A stretch of DNA of 64,000 bases from Mycogone perniciosa (Eukaryota > Ascomycota > Sordariomycetes > Hypocreales > Hypocreaceae). Shown here one piece after another: positions 46,291 to 58,736 of this stretch. Numbering within the stretch: position 1 is the stretch's first letter; each line of letters begins with the position of its first letter. The stretch spans positions 1-64,000 of the forward strand of contig JAOALB010000064.1 in the NCBI GenBank assembly GCA_025331125.1. The letters are read 5' to 3'. A program made the position numbers and the translations under genes. The notes beneath the pieces were generated by a model, which did no database searches, was not told the DNA's origin, and saw only the letters and a list, made by a program, of their open reading frames with translations.

Positions 46291-48069
46291 ATGTCTGATA
46301 TTGTCTACACTCCTGGTTTGAGGGCAGTCTTGTCGTCTTCGGGTGGCACTGTGCTCACTTTGATAGTCACTTGCCTCATCATTCTGTTGGCAACATGGTG
46401 TCTATCTTTGGTGAATTCCAGGCCTGTGGCCTCCCGGTCCGGCAAGGAACCCCCGGTTGCGCCGTATGCGCTGCCGTACTTCCAGCATATGATTGCATTC
46501 TTGAGAAATCCAGATGCCCTCGTTAGGGGAATGAGGTCAGTCTGGATACCTTGATATGTGCAAAATGACTTATCACTCACTTTTTCAGTCGTCGCTATGG
46601 CTCGAAGCCGTTTTCTCTTATGATGATGAATACCAAGTTCCACATATTCGGCTCCGCTGCTACTGCCCAGACAGTCTTTGGCCGGTCTCGCGATTTCGTT
46701 TTCGAGCCTGTCCTTGAGTCCATGTTCAGCAATGGCATGGCACTTCCCTCAGAGGACATGCGCTGGTTCCACGTGCCCCTGGAAAAGAAATCTTTAGCAA
46801 CCAAGGAAGACCTTGGGCTCAATCCTCGGGACTTTGTTGAGCACAACCACCGTATCTGGGTCAAATATCTAAGCGGCAAGTGGCTCGATGCTGCCATGGA
46901 AGTTTATCTCGCCAATTTTGTTCAAAGCTTTGACAAAGTGTTGAATCTGTCTCGCTTCCAGGGTAACGAGTGGGTTCCAGTAAACCTACACGAAGCCATG
47001 CAGCGGATCGTCTTTGAAACGTCGGTAATGACCTTTTTTGGTCCACGACTTGGCGCTGTATGGGGAGAAAGCATGTGGGAAGACTTCAAAGCTTTTAATG
47101 ACGCAACATATGTCGGCATGCGATTCGGTCCAATTTACACACTGTCATCAAAGGCTGGAAGGGGACGTGAGGAGATGCTGAAAGCCTTTGAAAAATGGGT
47201 AGCCAATGGGCAAACGCAAAACTGGGATGAAGCAGATGATGAGACTTGGTGTGAGGAATGGGGCTTTCGGCTCAACGTTGACAGAGAGCAACTAAGTCAA
47301 AAGTATGGTTTCACGCTGCGCGGGCGAGCCACTCTTCACGCTGCCTTTTTGTTCGTGTAAGTCAATGTCCTCTCCCGACTCACACACTCGAAGCTGACTA
47401 CAAATTAGAATCATTACAAACGCAGCTCCGATGGCCACGTGGCTGTTATTATCGGTCGTTCTCTCACCCGCTCGTTTATCCCGTTTCCGCAAAGAGATAT
47501 TCTCCTATCTCCTGCCTGCGGACGCATCTCTTCATTCAGATGATTTGCGTTTTGACTTGACAGGACTGCAGGCAAATCCGTTCGTTCACGGCGTGTGGAA
47601 CGAGGCAATCCGTCTGGGAAGTCAATCTGCCGCAGCCCGTGTGGTTACGCAAGACACTGAACTGGAGGGATACCTCTTGCGCAAAGGCAGCGTCGTGCTT
47701 TTGCCAGTGCGACTGCTCCACTTCGACGAGGCTGTATTCCCAGATGCAGATTCGTTTATTCCAGAGCGATGGATCGGCCAAGACGAGGAGCAGCAAAAGC
47801 GGCAACGAGCTAGTCTGCGAGCGTTCGGAGGAGGCAAATCACTATGTTCCGGGCGATATATTGCGGAGAAGGAGGTGCTCAGCTTTGTCTCTACACTCTT
47901 GCTTTTATTCGACTTTGAGATCGAGAACACTGGTGTGGTTAGAAAGACTACAGTAGGCTCAGAGCCTGTTGTCCAACTGAACCCAAGAAGCCTGGGGGTC
48001 ATGAGTCCTCTTGGGGACACGCGGGCGAGAATGAGGCGCAGGATCCATCCACATGCTTTAGCACTATGA
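46291..48069 (+). CDS. cytochrome P450, CYP7/CYP8-like I-helix
   Basis: A membrane-bound haem monooxygenase or isomerase, probably acting on the neighbouring polyketide. Exons are 46291-46535, 46589-47356 and 47409-48069, giving 557 residues; the frame is open 12 bases further upstream, but only to a GTG. The N-terminal anchor is TVLTLIVTCLIILLATWCL. The haem motif FGGGKSLCSG has its ligand at Cys484. The K-helix ExxR is NEAIRLGS. The I-helix reads ITNAAPMATW and lacks the usual A/G-G-x-D/E-T acid-alcohol pair. That arrangement recalls CYP7/CYP8 enzymes (sterol 7-alpha-hydroxylase, prostacyclin synthase), some of which rearrange oxygenated substrates. Introns 1 and 2 are 53 and 52 bp. The gene is followed 1.75 kb later, on the same strand, by the HR-PKS. 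Confidence 0.92.
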
Positions 48070-49820
48070 CGTGGGAAGAGCTGAGCGAATAATGCGAGAT
48101 ACATTTCGTCTGAGCAATTTTTATTAGCTAATTTTATGGCTTTTACACCTGAATGGGACATTCCCCATCATAGGTAAGCATATGTTCGGCTTCGGGAAAA
48201 AAGCTCCACAAGTCTATCAAGAATCACTGCCGTACGAAAATTCCAATCCTTCCCCATAGTAGTTTTCAAAAAAGTTTTATACGAGTACTGCGTACAAGTG
48301 GGTCGCGCAAAATAACAGGCCACCAGAGACGGCAAATATAGTTTCTCAAACTCCGAAGATATTAAACGTCTTGGCTTATACGAAGTTGCTTTTAACATGG
48401 CTGTTCAACGGTCATTACTAGTACTAATGGAATTACCCGTGATAATAATAGTCATCTGAGTCCTGATCAAGCTAGTCACGGTACTCCGTAATTGATTCCT
48501 AATGATGGATGTGACTGACTCGACCATAGATCCCTTGCCCAAACGGAAAGAAATTGCATATGAGGCTAATCAAAATCGAGCAGTCAATATAGAGAAATCC
48601 TCGAATATCTGCAGTCCCGTAAGGCTGCAGATTATACCAAGAGCGTAATACCCCCTGAAATGAATCGGCCCTTTCGCAACACGCTACAGAGCGTAGAAGA
48701 ATGGATTCTGATGGGTAAGGCAACAGACATGTGGCAAGGAATGGAGTAGTATGTGCATACGTACCCAGGTCCGTTCTCCGCACGGCCCTAAGTAATATAA
48801 GCATTCCTCCACAATTTACGATCTTTTAGTCCTCCTCCGTATTCTTATCCGCTCGAACCGGGAATAAAGGATCGACTGCCATTGTGAGGAAATATTATAG
48901 CAGATAGTGCCTAGACTAGCTGAGTAATGATGCCGTTTCTACGCCCAGCTAGTATCCGTTACCGTATAAACTCAGTAGATTGGGTGACGGCTAGAAAAAA
49001 TGGCTAATGCAAGTGCTCCCACATTTCCGTAGATGGGGATTACACCAATATAAAAACTAGTGGCTTATATGAATATGGTAGCTGAGGAAATGCGGACCGA
49101 GGTTCGGGCCGGGATTCGGTTCCTATTGGTTGTTGGTGTTATCACAGTGTCTTCATTCCAAATCCGAATAGATGCCTGTTTTCATTTTCAAAGTTATTTT
49201 GTCTTCTGAATTTTATATCCGTCAGAAGTTCTCTCGAGGCCACCAAGGGTTGGGGGTTTCTCACACATGCGTTTAGAGTTATGACAAGAGACCTATCGCA
49301 ATTTCTCGGGATCACAATACCATTAGTGGCACTGTCTTGTTAGTCCGATACTATTCGGGAAGCTTACTGTGAAAGCCGGGGCAATCTGGCGCTAAGGGGT
49401 ACTTGCTCCCATGCTTCCCCAGAACTTTCTCAAGTACTGAGACCTCAAGGTGTCACGAGTACTTCGCAAGACGGCCACATCTCGGCAGTATCACACACAT
49501 GCCTCCATCGAACTACGGTAGCATGGGTAGCAGTACGAGGTTTGACGGATCGTCTAGTACAATGCCAGCTAAGCATATGTGTAAGCTAAGGAGTGTATCG
49601 CGTAGAAACGTCAGGAATCAGGAATCAATTTGAGAAGTAGGAGCCAGAAGAATCGAGTATATCAAGCCTTGTCTTCGTAGTTTGCTTCGTGGCGGCTTAA
49701 ATCATGATTCTTTGCTATGTTGAATGATTCTATCTTATAGGTTCACTGGTGATCCGTATCCCCATACTCTTTTTTTCGTTTTGAGAAGAACCTAGACCTT
49801 ACTTGTACACACTTTACCAA
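48070..49820. promoter_or_regulatory. intergenic between P450 and HR-PKS
   Basis: A 1.75-kb gap with no supported gene. It includes TACTCCGTA at 48482-48490 and must contain the HR-PKS promoter. I see no convincing ORF, RNA or transposon. Confidence 0.5.
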
Positions 49821-52800
49821 ATGCAATCCCAGTCACATCATACCGATGAGAGCGACCTTGGCGTCGGGGTGCTGCCCAATGGCCACACCAATCTACGCAT
49901 CAACAGCCATCATGCAGATGCAAACGTGGCAGACGCATACAACTTCGGAGATGCTACCGAGCCAATGGCTATTGTTGGTGTAGCCACTCGGTTCCCACAA
50001 GATGCTACCACAACCGGAGATTTATGGGAACTCCTGCTGAAGGGCCGGTCAGCATGGAGTCCGTTCCCAGAAGACCGGATTGGTACCAGCGGTCATTATC
50101 ATCCCGATCCAGAACATGGCGGAACTGTGAGTACTTGTAAACCCATGATAGGAAATGTTGAAGATGCAGAGTTCATTGTGTTAACCATGATGAATAGTTT
50201 GCTGTCAAGGGGGGCCACTTCCTCAAGGAAGACCCTGCGTTCTTTGACGCTCCCTTCTTCAGCACAACCAAAAGTGAGGTCCTTACCATGGATCCTCAGC
50301 AAAGAATTGTCTTGGAGAATGTTTACCACGCATTAGAGAATGCCGGCATCTCTATTCCTGCTGTCAACGGTTCCACCACATCTGTCTATGTTTCTGGCTT
50401 CAATCATGATCACTTGGCCAACTTAAACACCGACGTGGAGGCGACGATGAAGTACAAGCCAACGGGGACAACCAACTCACTACTATCTAACCGTGTTTCA
50501 TGGTTCTTCAACCTACGTGGACCTAGCATGACGCTTGATACAGCCTGTTCAAGCAGTATGGTGGCTATGCACTTGGCATGTCAGAGTCTGGCATGCAGCG
50601 AAAGCAAAATGGCCATTGTCAGTGGTGTCACATTGATTGGCTTCCCCACCGACATTATAAACATGGGCCACCATGGCTTCCTCGGGCAGGAGGGTCGATG
50701 CTTTACTTTCGATCATCGTGCTGACGGTTATGCACGGGGTGAAGGTGTCGGGACAGTTGTTGTCAAGCGACTTCGCGATGCCTTGAGAGATGGCAATGTC
50801 ATCAGAGCTGTTGTCCGAGCCACAGCTGTTAACCAAGATGGCCGTACGCCGGGGATCTCACTTCCCAGCATGCAGGCTCAGGAGTCCTTAATACGGAGTA
50901 TTTATAGTCGTGCAGAACTCGACTTCAAAGATACCCGGATGGTAGAGTCTCATGGAACTGGCACTGCGGCCGGAGACCCCTTGGAGGCGGGAGCTCTCGC
51001 AAAGGTGTTTGCGCCATCAAGATCAGCAGATGAGCCGCTCATTGTTGGTGCTCTGAAGTCGAGCATTGGGCATCTGGAAGGTGGTGCTGGTGTTGCAGGG
51101 TGAGTTTTCGTTTTTGTTCTTCTTTTTTTGAAGAAAAATGAGTCGACGGATAGTTGCTGACTACATCTGTGAACAGAATCATTAAAGGCATGTTAATCCT
51201 GGAAAATGGAGTCATCCCGCCAAACAACAACTTTGAAAAAGTAAATCCCAAAATTCCGATGAAGAAGTGGAATATTGCATTTCCTCTGCAGACGATGCCC
51301 TGGCCCACTCAGGGGTTGCGGCGGATAAGCATAAATTCGTTTGGAGTTGGGGGCACAAACGCGCATATGATTCTTGACGATGCGTACAACTACTTGGAAT
51401 CCCGGGGCATTAGGGGGATTCACAATACGGTTGCTGCTCCGCCAAGTACACAAGAGATCGAGCAGCAGATTAGAAGATTAGAGGTCGTCGAGGCCAACTC
51501 TCTTCCAGCTGGTCCTGAAGATACAGAACCGCACGCAGACTCGAACACAGCCGCAACAGACCCAAATACAGACCCCGCCTATCTATTCCTCCTATCCTCT
51601 TTCGACGAGGGCGGTATCCGGCGCAATGCCAATGTGCTCTCCTCACACCTCACGAGCCTAACGAAAAAACACTCCCCTCCCCTGAGCCCCGAACAAGCAG
51701 CCACGTACCTCTCCGACCTTGCGTATACCTTATCAACCAAACGGGATGTCTTTCCCTGGCGGAGCTACACAGTCGGTTCGAGTCTCCCCGACCTGGCTGC
51801 TGCCCTGGCGGACGAACAGAGTCTCCCCAAAGCCGTTCGTGCACGTGCTCCGCCCAAGATCGGGTTCGTCTTCACAGGCCAGGGCGCCCAATGGTTCGCT
51901 ATGGGTCGAGAGCTCCTCGTCTTCCCCATCTTCCGCCATAGCCTTGAGGAGGCGACCCGCTACATTCACTCGCTCGGCGCCCATTGGTCTCTCCTGGACG
52001 AGCTGGCTCGCAGCAAGACCGATTCCAACGTTAATCAGCCGTGGCTTTCGCACCCCGCGTGTGTCGCCGTTCAGGTTGCCTTGACAGATCTGCTTCACAG
52101 CTGGGGCGTCGTCCCTGGTCGTGTCGTCGGCCACTCGTCGGGCGAGATAGCTGCCGCCTACGCATCCGGAAGACTCAGTCGAGAAGCCGCATGGAAAGTA
52201 GCGTACTTCAGGGGTGTTGTCTCCGCGAAGCAGCTCAGCGTCAGGGGCACCATGATGGCTGTTGGACTACGGGAGGAGGCGTTGCAACCATACATTGATG
52301 AGATCAACGCTGCCACACCGGGCGAACTCGTCATCGCGTGCTACAACAGCCCTTCAAACCACACTGTTGCCGGAGATGCGAACAAGATTGACCTGCTGCA
52401 CGCCAACCTGGACAAGGTCGGGGGCATCTTTAGCCGAAAGCTCAACGTGCTCAACGCCTATCATTCTACGCACATGCGTGAGGTTGCCGATGATTATCTG
52501 TCCAGCCTGGGCGATTTGACGTCCGTGGGCGAGGCAAAGCCAACCAAGGTCGAGCTCTTCTCGAGTGTAACGGGCCAGCGCGTTACTGAGCCACATCTCG
52601 GTGCGCAGTACTGGGTGGACAACATGGTGTCGCCCGTTCGATTCCATGAGGCATTGACGTCCATGTGCTTCAGTCGCATTGCCGAGGGCCAGGCATCGCT
52701 GAAGATGAACACCAATGCGGAGAATATCTTTGCGGACACCGTTCTGGAAGTTGGGCCGCACGCGGCGCTGCGAAGTGCCATCAAGGAGACGCTCACGGGC

Positions 52801-55800
52801 AAGATTAGTGCTTCACTGTTTAACTACTTACCTCTGCTGAACCGAACAGCTCCTGGCTTGCGCACCATTCTTGATACTATTGGATTCATCACCGCGCGAG
52901 GGCTTCCTGTTGATGTCCAGGCCGTGAATAGCGCCCGTGATACGCTCTCGTCTCACAAGACATTGCTGTCCGAGCTAATACCGTCTCATGAGCCACCATC
53001 GCCGCCTCCTGAGTCACTCTCGCCGTCTCTTAAGCTTCCTGTTGATATCGAAACATTGAAAAACGCCCGGGATGATCCGCTCTTGTCGCCTCGTGAGCCA
53101 ACGCTGTGCTCTGAATCACTCTCCCCATCTTGCGAGCCACTATCGCCTCTTCAGTCAACTATGCCTCGTCAGCCCAGAATATTAACAGACCTCCCTCCCT
53201 ACGCATTCAACCACTCCGAACGAAACTGCTTCGAGAGCAGACTAAGCAGAAACTTCCGCCTACGAAAATATCCTCGGCACGACCTATTCGGAGCCCCCGT
53301 CCCCGATTGGAACAAAGAGACCCCCCGTTGGAGACACATCATCCGTGTATCAGAACAGCCATGGCTCAAAGACCATGTAGTCACCAACCTGATCATCTAT
53401 CCCGGCGTTGGGTATCTCGCAGCCGTGCTCGAGGCATCTCGACAGATTGCCGACCCGGCACAGACCATCACGAACTTCCGGATGCGGGACGTTTCGCTCA
53501 AGCGCGCACTCGTCGTTCCCGAGACAAAGGAGGGCGTCGAAGTTATGCTTACCATGACGCGCAAGGACGAAGCTAGTCTTCAGGGCTCAGCGTTGTGGAA
53601 GCGCTTCTCCATCACGAGCTACGACCCGCTGGCAGATGATTGGGTTGAGCATTGCACCGGCTATGTTGCTGTCGACTATGCTGTCGCAGACGGTCCCATT
53701 GATGCCGGGCGAGAGACCTCTGAGGAGAAAGCTCAACTTACAAGGACTCTCGCGGCCGCCCGTGAACGATGCATCATGCCAGTTGACATTGAGCGCACAT
53801 ACGAGGAGCTCGTCACTTCTGGCCTCAACTTTGGTCCCCTCTTCAAGAACCTGTCCAATGTGTTTGGGACTGGTAACCGAGGGGGCGAGGCGCTTGGAAC
53901 AGTCACAGTGCCGGACGTTGCGCAAGTGATGCCCAAGAAGTTCATGCACGATCATATGATCCATCCTGCAACTATGGATAGCTTCCTCCATCTCTTCCTA
54001 GCATCTGTCATTGATCAATCCAACCGCAAGACGCTAGATAGGGCCATGGTCCCGACATTTATGAAGGAAGTCTGGGTCTCGGCGTCGATCGGCAAGAAGC
54101 CCAGTGAGACTTACATTGGCCATGGACGCGCCACGCTGCTAGCATTCGATAAGTTTCAGAGTGACATCACAATCTGGGATGGAGTCTCAGAAGAGGCACT
54201 GCTTTCCATCAAAGGCATCCGCGCCACGCCGCTTGAGTCAACCGAGACAGCATCTCAGGGTCAGCGCAAAATATGCCACAACGTTGTCAGCGTCCTGGAT
54301 CCCGACTTGCTTACCAAGGAGGCGCTCGGTGATGTTGGCCTGACCGGAGAGAAGGAGACTGCAGAGTACAATGGTTGGGTCAGCAAATTTCAGCTGGCCA
54401 CTGTTTTGCGCGTCACAGACGCCTTGAGAGAATTGGAGCAGTCTAGCTTTGATCCCTCAGGTTTAGAAGGACACTTTAAGAAGTACTATGATTGGGTAGT
54501 CCAAGTGAAAGAATGGCTGGACAAGGACGACATCCGCGCCATAAAGCAAAGCGAATACGCCGAAATGAATGCCGACCCGGAGAAGAAGGCCGCTCTGTTC
54601 GACTACGTTACCAGCTTCAACCCCGAGGGTGAGCTTGCGATGCGCATGGGAGCCAACATCACCAAGGTCCTGAAGAAAGAGGAAGATGCGCTGCACCTGA
54701 TGTTTGGCATCGACGACCTGCTGGATCGTGTGTATGCCGAGTTGGTCGCATTGGGTGATCTGCCTGCGTACACCCGCGCATACTTGGAGGTAGTCCGCAA
54801 GAGCTCCAATGACATCCGTATTCTCGAGGTCGGAGCCGGCGTGGGCAGCTCAACAGCTTCAGTTCTCCAGATCTTGGCCCCAATCAAAGTCGGCAACGAT
54901 GGGTCGAGTGAGATTGACTCGCACGTCAGCCAGTACACCTTCACCGATATATCAGCCGGCTTCTTCGAGAAGGCCCGTGAGAAGTTCAAGGACTATGCTG
55001 CAATAATGGAGTACAAGATGTTCAATGCCGAGAAGGATGGCGCATCGCAGAGTCTAGAGCTAGGCTCGTATGACTACATCTTTGCTGGCAACGTTGTCCA
55101 CGCAACGGAGGATCTTCGCAAGACCTTAACTAACATCCGTCGCCTGCTGAAGCCTGGTGGTCGGCTGGTGCTTCAAGAAGGAGTCCGCCAGGATAACCTG
55201 TGGTCGAGCATTGCCTTTGGTCAGCTGCCTGGTTGGTGGCTAGGCATTGAGCCTGAACGCAAATGGAGTCCCTGGATTTCTGTGCCTCAGTGGGATACAG
55301 TGCTACGAGATTCAGGCTTTTCGGGCATCAGTCTGAATCTGGAGGACCGCACAGATCCTCATTTGCATGCGCAATCGCTGTTGATTGCGGAGGCAGGAGA
55401 GATTCTTGACGATGGGGTTAATGGGACTTCAGCTTCGTCCAAGTCATTGTGGCAACACACATTCGTCGTCACGTCGGAACAAGGGGGCAGTGATCTGGCC
55501 AAGGCACTTCAAATTCACATCCAGACCAAGCTCAAGATTCCCAATTGCCATATATTGTATTACCTGGACCTGGCGAAAACGGATCTCAGTCAAGTTGTCT
55601 GCGTCTCTGTGGTAGAAATGGAGCGCGAGATCTTGGCGACGGCAACCAAGGATGAGTTCGAGAACATCCGACAGCTGATTGCTACCTCTGGAGCCATGCT
55701 GTGGATAACCGGCGACACAACTGTTCACCCACATCTCAATGTGGTCACGGGTTTGACACGGACAGTGCGTTGGGAGCGTGATGTTGACGAGGCCAACTTG

Positions 55801-58522
55801 GTATTGCTTTCTGTTCAAGAGCCTGCCCCAACACAATCCTCACTCCTGGCATCTATCAGCCGCCTTTTCACGCAGCAATTTTTACATCATCTTCCAACTG
55901 AAAGGATCAACGGAGAGTATACCCTGCTTCCTAGCGGTGGGTTCCTCTCATCTCGCCTCATCGATGCCGAGTTTGCAAACGGATACCTGGCCTCGCGATT
56001 GACAAGTCCCAAGGCAGAGCTCCGACCCTTGAGCGAGGCTGGTCACCCTGTGAAGCTGGCGACGGCATCTCCAGGACAGCTCAACATGCTCCAGTTCGTA
56101 ACGGATGAGATGTACGCTCGGCCTCTAGGCCAAACGCAGGTAGAGGTCGAGATCAAGGCCGTGGGGCTGAACTTCCGTGACTTGATGATCGCCATGGGCG
56201 AGCACATGGCTTACAGTATCGGCGGCGAGGCCGCCGGCATTATCACGCGTGTTGGCGACGGTGTTACTCGACTCGTGCCGGGCGATCGTGTCGTCTTTCT
56301 CTCTGGGCTAGAGGAAGCGGGATGCTTCCAGACATATGGACGGGTTGACCAGAGTATCGTGGTCAAGATTCCGGAGGGAGCTAGCTTTGAGAGCGTTGCG
56401 GGCTTGCCTTGTGTGTACTCGACTGTGATCTATGGTCTGGAAAACGCTGCTAGACTGCAGAAGGGCGAGACGATTCTGATTCATGCTGCTGCGGGCGGCG
56501 TTGGACAGGCAGCGATCAACTATGCCAAGTATATGGGCGCTGAGATCTATGCCACTGTGTCGACGCCCGAGAAGAGAGAGGTGAGTTTGACATCAACCGT
56601 TTGTCAATGCAAACAGAACTAACTCAATGTCTTAGCTACTGGTAACCGAGTACGGCATTCCGGAGGATCACATCTTCAGCAGTCGAGATGCGTCGTTCGT
56701 CAAGGGCATTATGAGAATGACGAAGAACAGGAGTGTTGATGTTGTTCTCAACTCTCTTGCTGGTGAGGTACGTATTATCTGTCCTATCCGCCATCTATCA
56801 TATCCATCTATGATCTATTCTTTTCTATCCATCATACATCCTATCCATTTTCTCTTCATCTATCTATCATCTTTCCAACCATCCCCCTCATCTGTCTATC
56901 ATCTGTCCTATCCACCGTCCGTCCTATTTTCATCTATCCTGTTCCGATTATTCTCACATAGAGAACTAATGCTAACTACTTCTTGACAGTTACTGCGAGC
57001 ATCCTGGGACCTCATTGCACCCTTCGGTCGCTTCGTCGAGATAGGCAAGAAAGACGCCCAGCTCAACGGCAAAGTCGATCTCCATCCTTTCCTGCGCAAC
57101 GTCACCATGACCAGCGTCGAGCTCCCGACAATGATGCGTTATCGACCTCAACTCGTCTACGACCTCACCGTTCGAACCTTGGACCTATTTTCACAAGGCC
57201 ACATCCGCGAGGCGAAACCCACCAAGGTTATGACGTTTGCACAGATCGAGGAAGGCCTTCGGGTTCTACAGTCTGGAAAGGGTATGGGCAAGATGGTGTT
57301 TGTTCCATCGCCGACCGATGTTGTGCCTATTGTGCCGTCGCAGCCACCCGAGCATAAGCTTGATGCAAACGCAACATACGTGCTGGCAGGCGGCCTGGGT
57401 GGTATAGGACGTAGTCTTGCACGCTGGATGGCATCAAAGGGCGCCCGTCATCTTGTCTTCCTCTCTCGTTCAGGAAAGCTTGCTGGCGACGCTCTCAACA
57501 TGGTCGCGGAGTTGGAGCAGAGGAATTGCAAGGCACATGTCTTCGCATGCGATGTCAGTGACGAGGCCCGGATGAAGGAGGTCTTTGATGAGTGCGCGCA
57601 AACATTGCCGCCCATCAAGGGCTGTATTCAAGGCTCTATGGTCCTCATCGATGGTATGTTTGAGAACATGACCCATGACGCTTACATGTCGGCCGTGAAG
57701 CCCAAGGTGATCGGATCCTGGAACCTCCACAAGCTGCTACCCAAGGACATGGAGTTCTTCGTGTTGCTGTCATCTGCAACAGGCATCATTGGCAATCGCG
57801 CGCAGGCCAACTACGCTGCAGGTAACACATTCCAAGATGCCCTCGCACGATACCGTCTTTCCCAGGGCCTTCCCTGCTCGACCATAGACTTGGGAACAGT
57901 CTTATCCGTTGGCTACGTCGCCGAGAACTGGGAGCGCACCATGATGGGCAAACGGCCGGGCGCTGTGCTTGAAGTTCTACGTGAAGAGGAGATCCAGCTC
58001 CTGATTGAGAGCTTGATGGATCCTCGTTCGCAGCTTGACCAGTCTACATGTCAACTCGTCACTGGTCTGACCACAGCAGCTACATTCAAACAAGTGGGAG
58101 TTCCTACACCAACATATCTATCCTACCCGCTTTTCACACACCTCCGCGCCATCAAGAATACCGGTGGCGCCAGAGGTTCTGGTTCGGGCTCCGACCAGAC
58201 CTTCATGGTGCAGGCCCAGCTTATGGCTGCCACAGCGATTGACGAAGCCGCAGCTATTGTGCTCGAGGCTGTGCGCGGCAAGTTGGCCAGTATGCTAGCG
58301 ACTCCTGTGGACAACATTCACACGGGCAAATCGATGAGCCATAACGGTGTCGATAGCTTAGTTGCCATGGAGCTTAGAACATATTTTGTCAAAGATCTGG
58401 CTGCCGATATCCCGCTGCTCGACATCACAGGAACAGCGAGCATCGCTTCGCTTAGTGTCAAGATTGCAAGCGCCAGTAAGTTGACAAGTCAGTTCCAGGG
58501 CAAAACCGGGGAAAGTTCATGA
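49821..58522 (+). CDS. highly reducing PKS, KS-AT-DH-CMeT-ER-KR-ACP
   Basis: An iterative type I synthase for a reduced, alpha-methylated polyketide. Exons are 49821-50126, 50198-51099, 51177-56580, 56636-56767 and 56990-58522, giving 2758 residues with consistent phases. KS: Cys219 in DTACSSS. AT: Ser723 in GHSSGE. DH: His1136 in DHVVTNLIIYPG and Asp1337 in HPATMDS. CMeT: SAM motif LEVGAGVGSS from 1619. ER: AAAGGVGQAA near 2175. KR: GGLGGIG from 2382 and Tyr2523. ACP: Ser2704 in GVDSL. All domains appear intact, with no C-terminal release domain. The AT-DH linker carries an unusual Pro/Ser-rich tandem duplication (two units of about 44 residues at 979-1066). The in-frame TTG at 49803 is not used as start. 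A P450 lies upstream, an epoxide-hydrolase-like gene 214 bp beyond the stop, and an FSH1 hydrolase nearby. Confidence 0.95.
52903..53160 (+). repeat. in-frame tandem duplication in PKS AT-DH linker
   Basis: Two units spaced 132 bp apart (52903 and 53035) begin LPVDVQAVNSARD and LPVDIETLKNARD; the first ends in PPESLSPSLK and the second in SESLSPSCEPLSPL. The DNA is diverged but clearly alignable. It extends the usually short linker before the LTDLPPYAFNHS block. Confidence 0.75.
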
Positions 58523-58736
58523 AATACGAATAATCGAGGAGGGATTACGGCATGGGCGTTTGTGTGCAACGGGTGTTTGTATGAAGTATCACGGCTGCAG
58601 TCATACATGAGATTTTGCATCCGGTATGCATGAGACAAAGAGTGAATGACAATTTAATGACAGATCAGATTTGACGTGCAACAGAGTGTAACCAGTGAGT
58701 GGTATGGCTGTGACACCGCAGCTTGATGGCTTTGTT

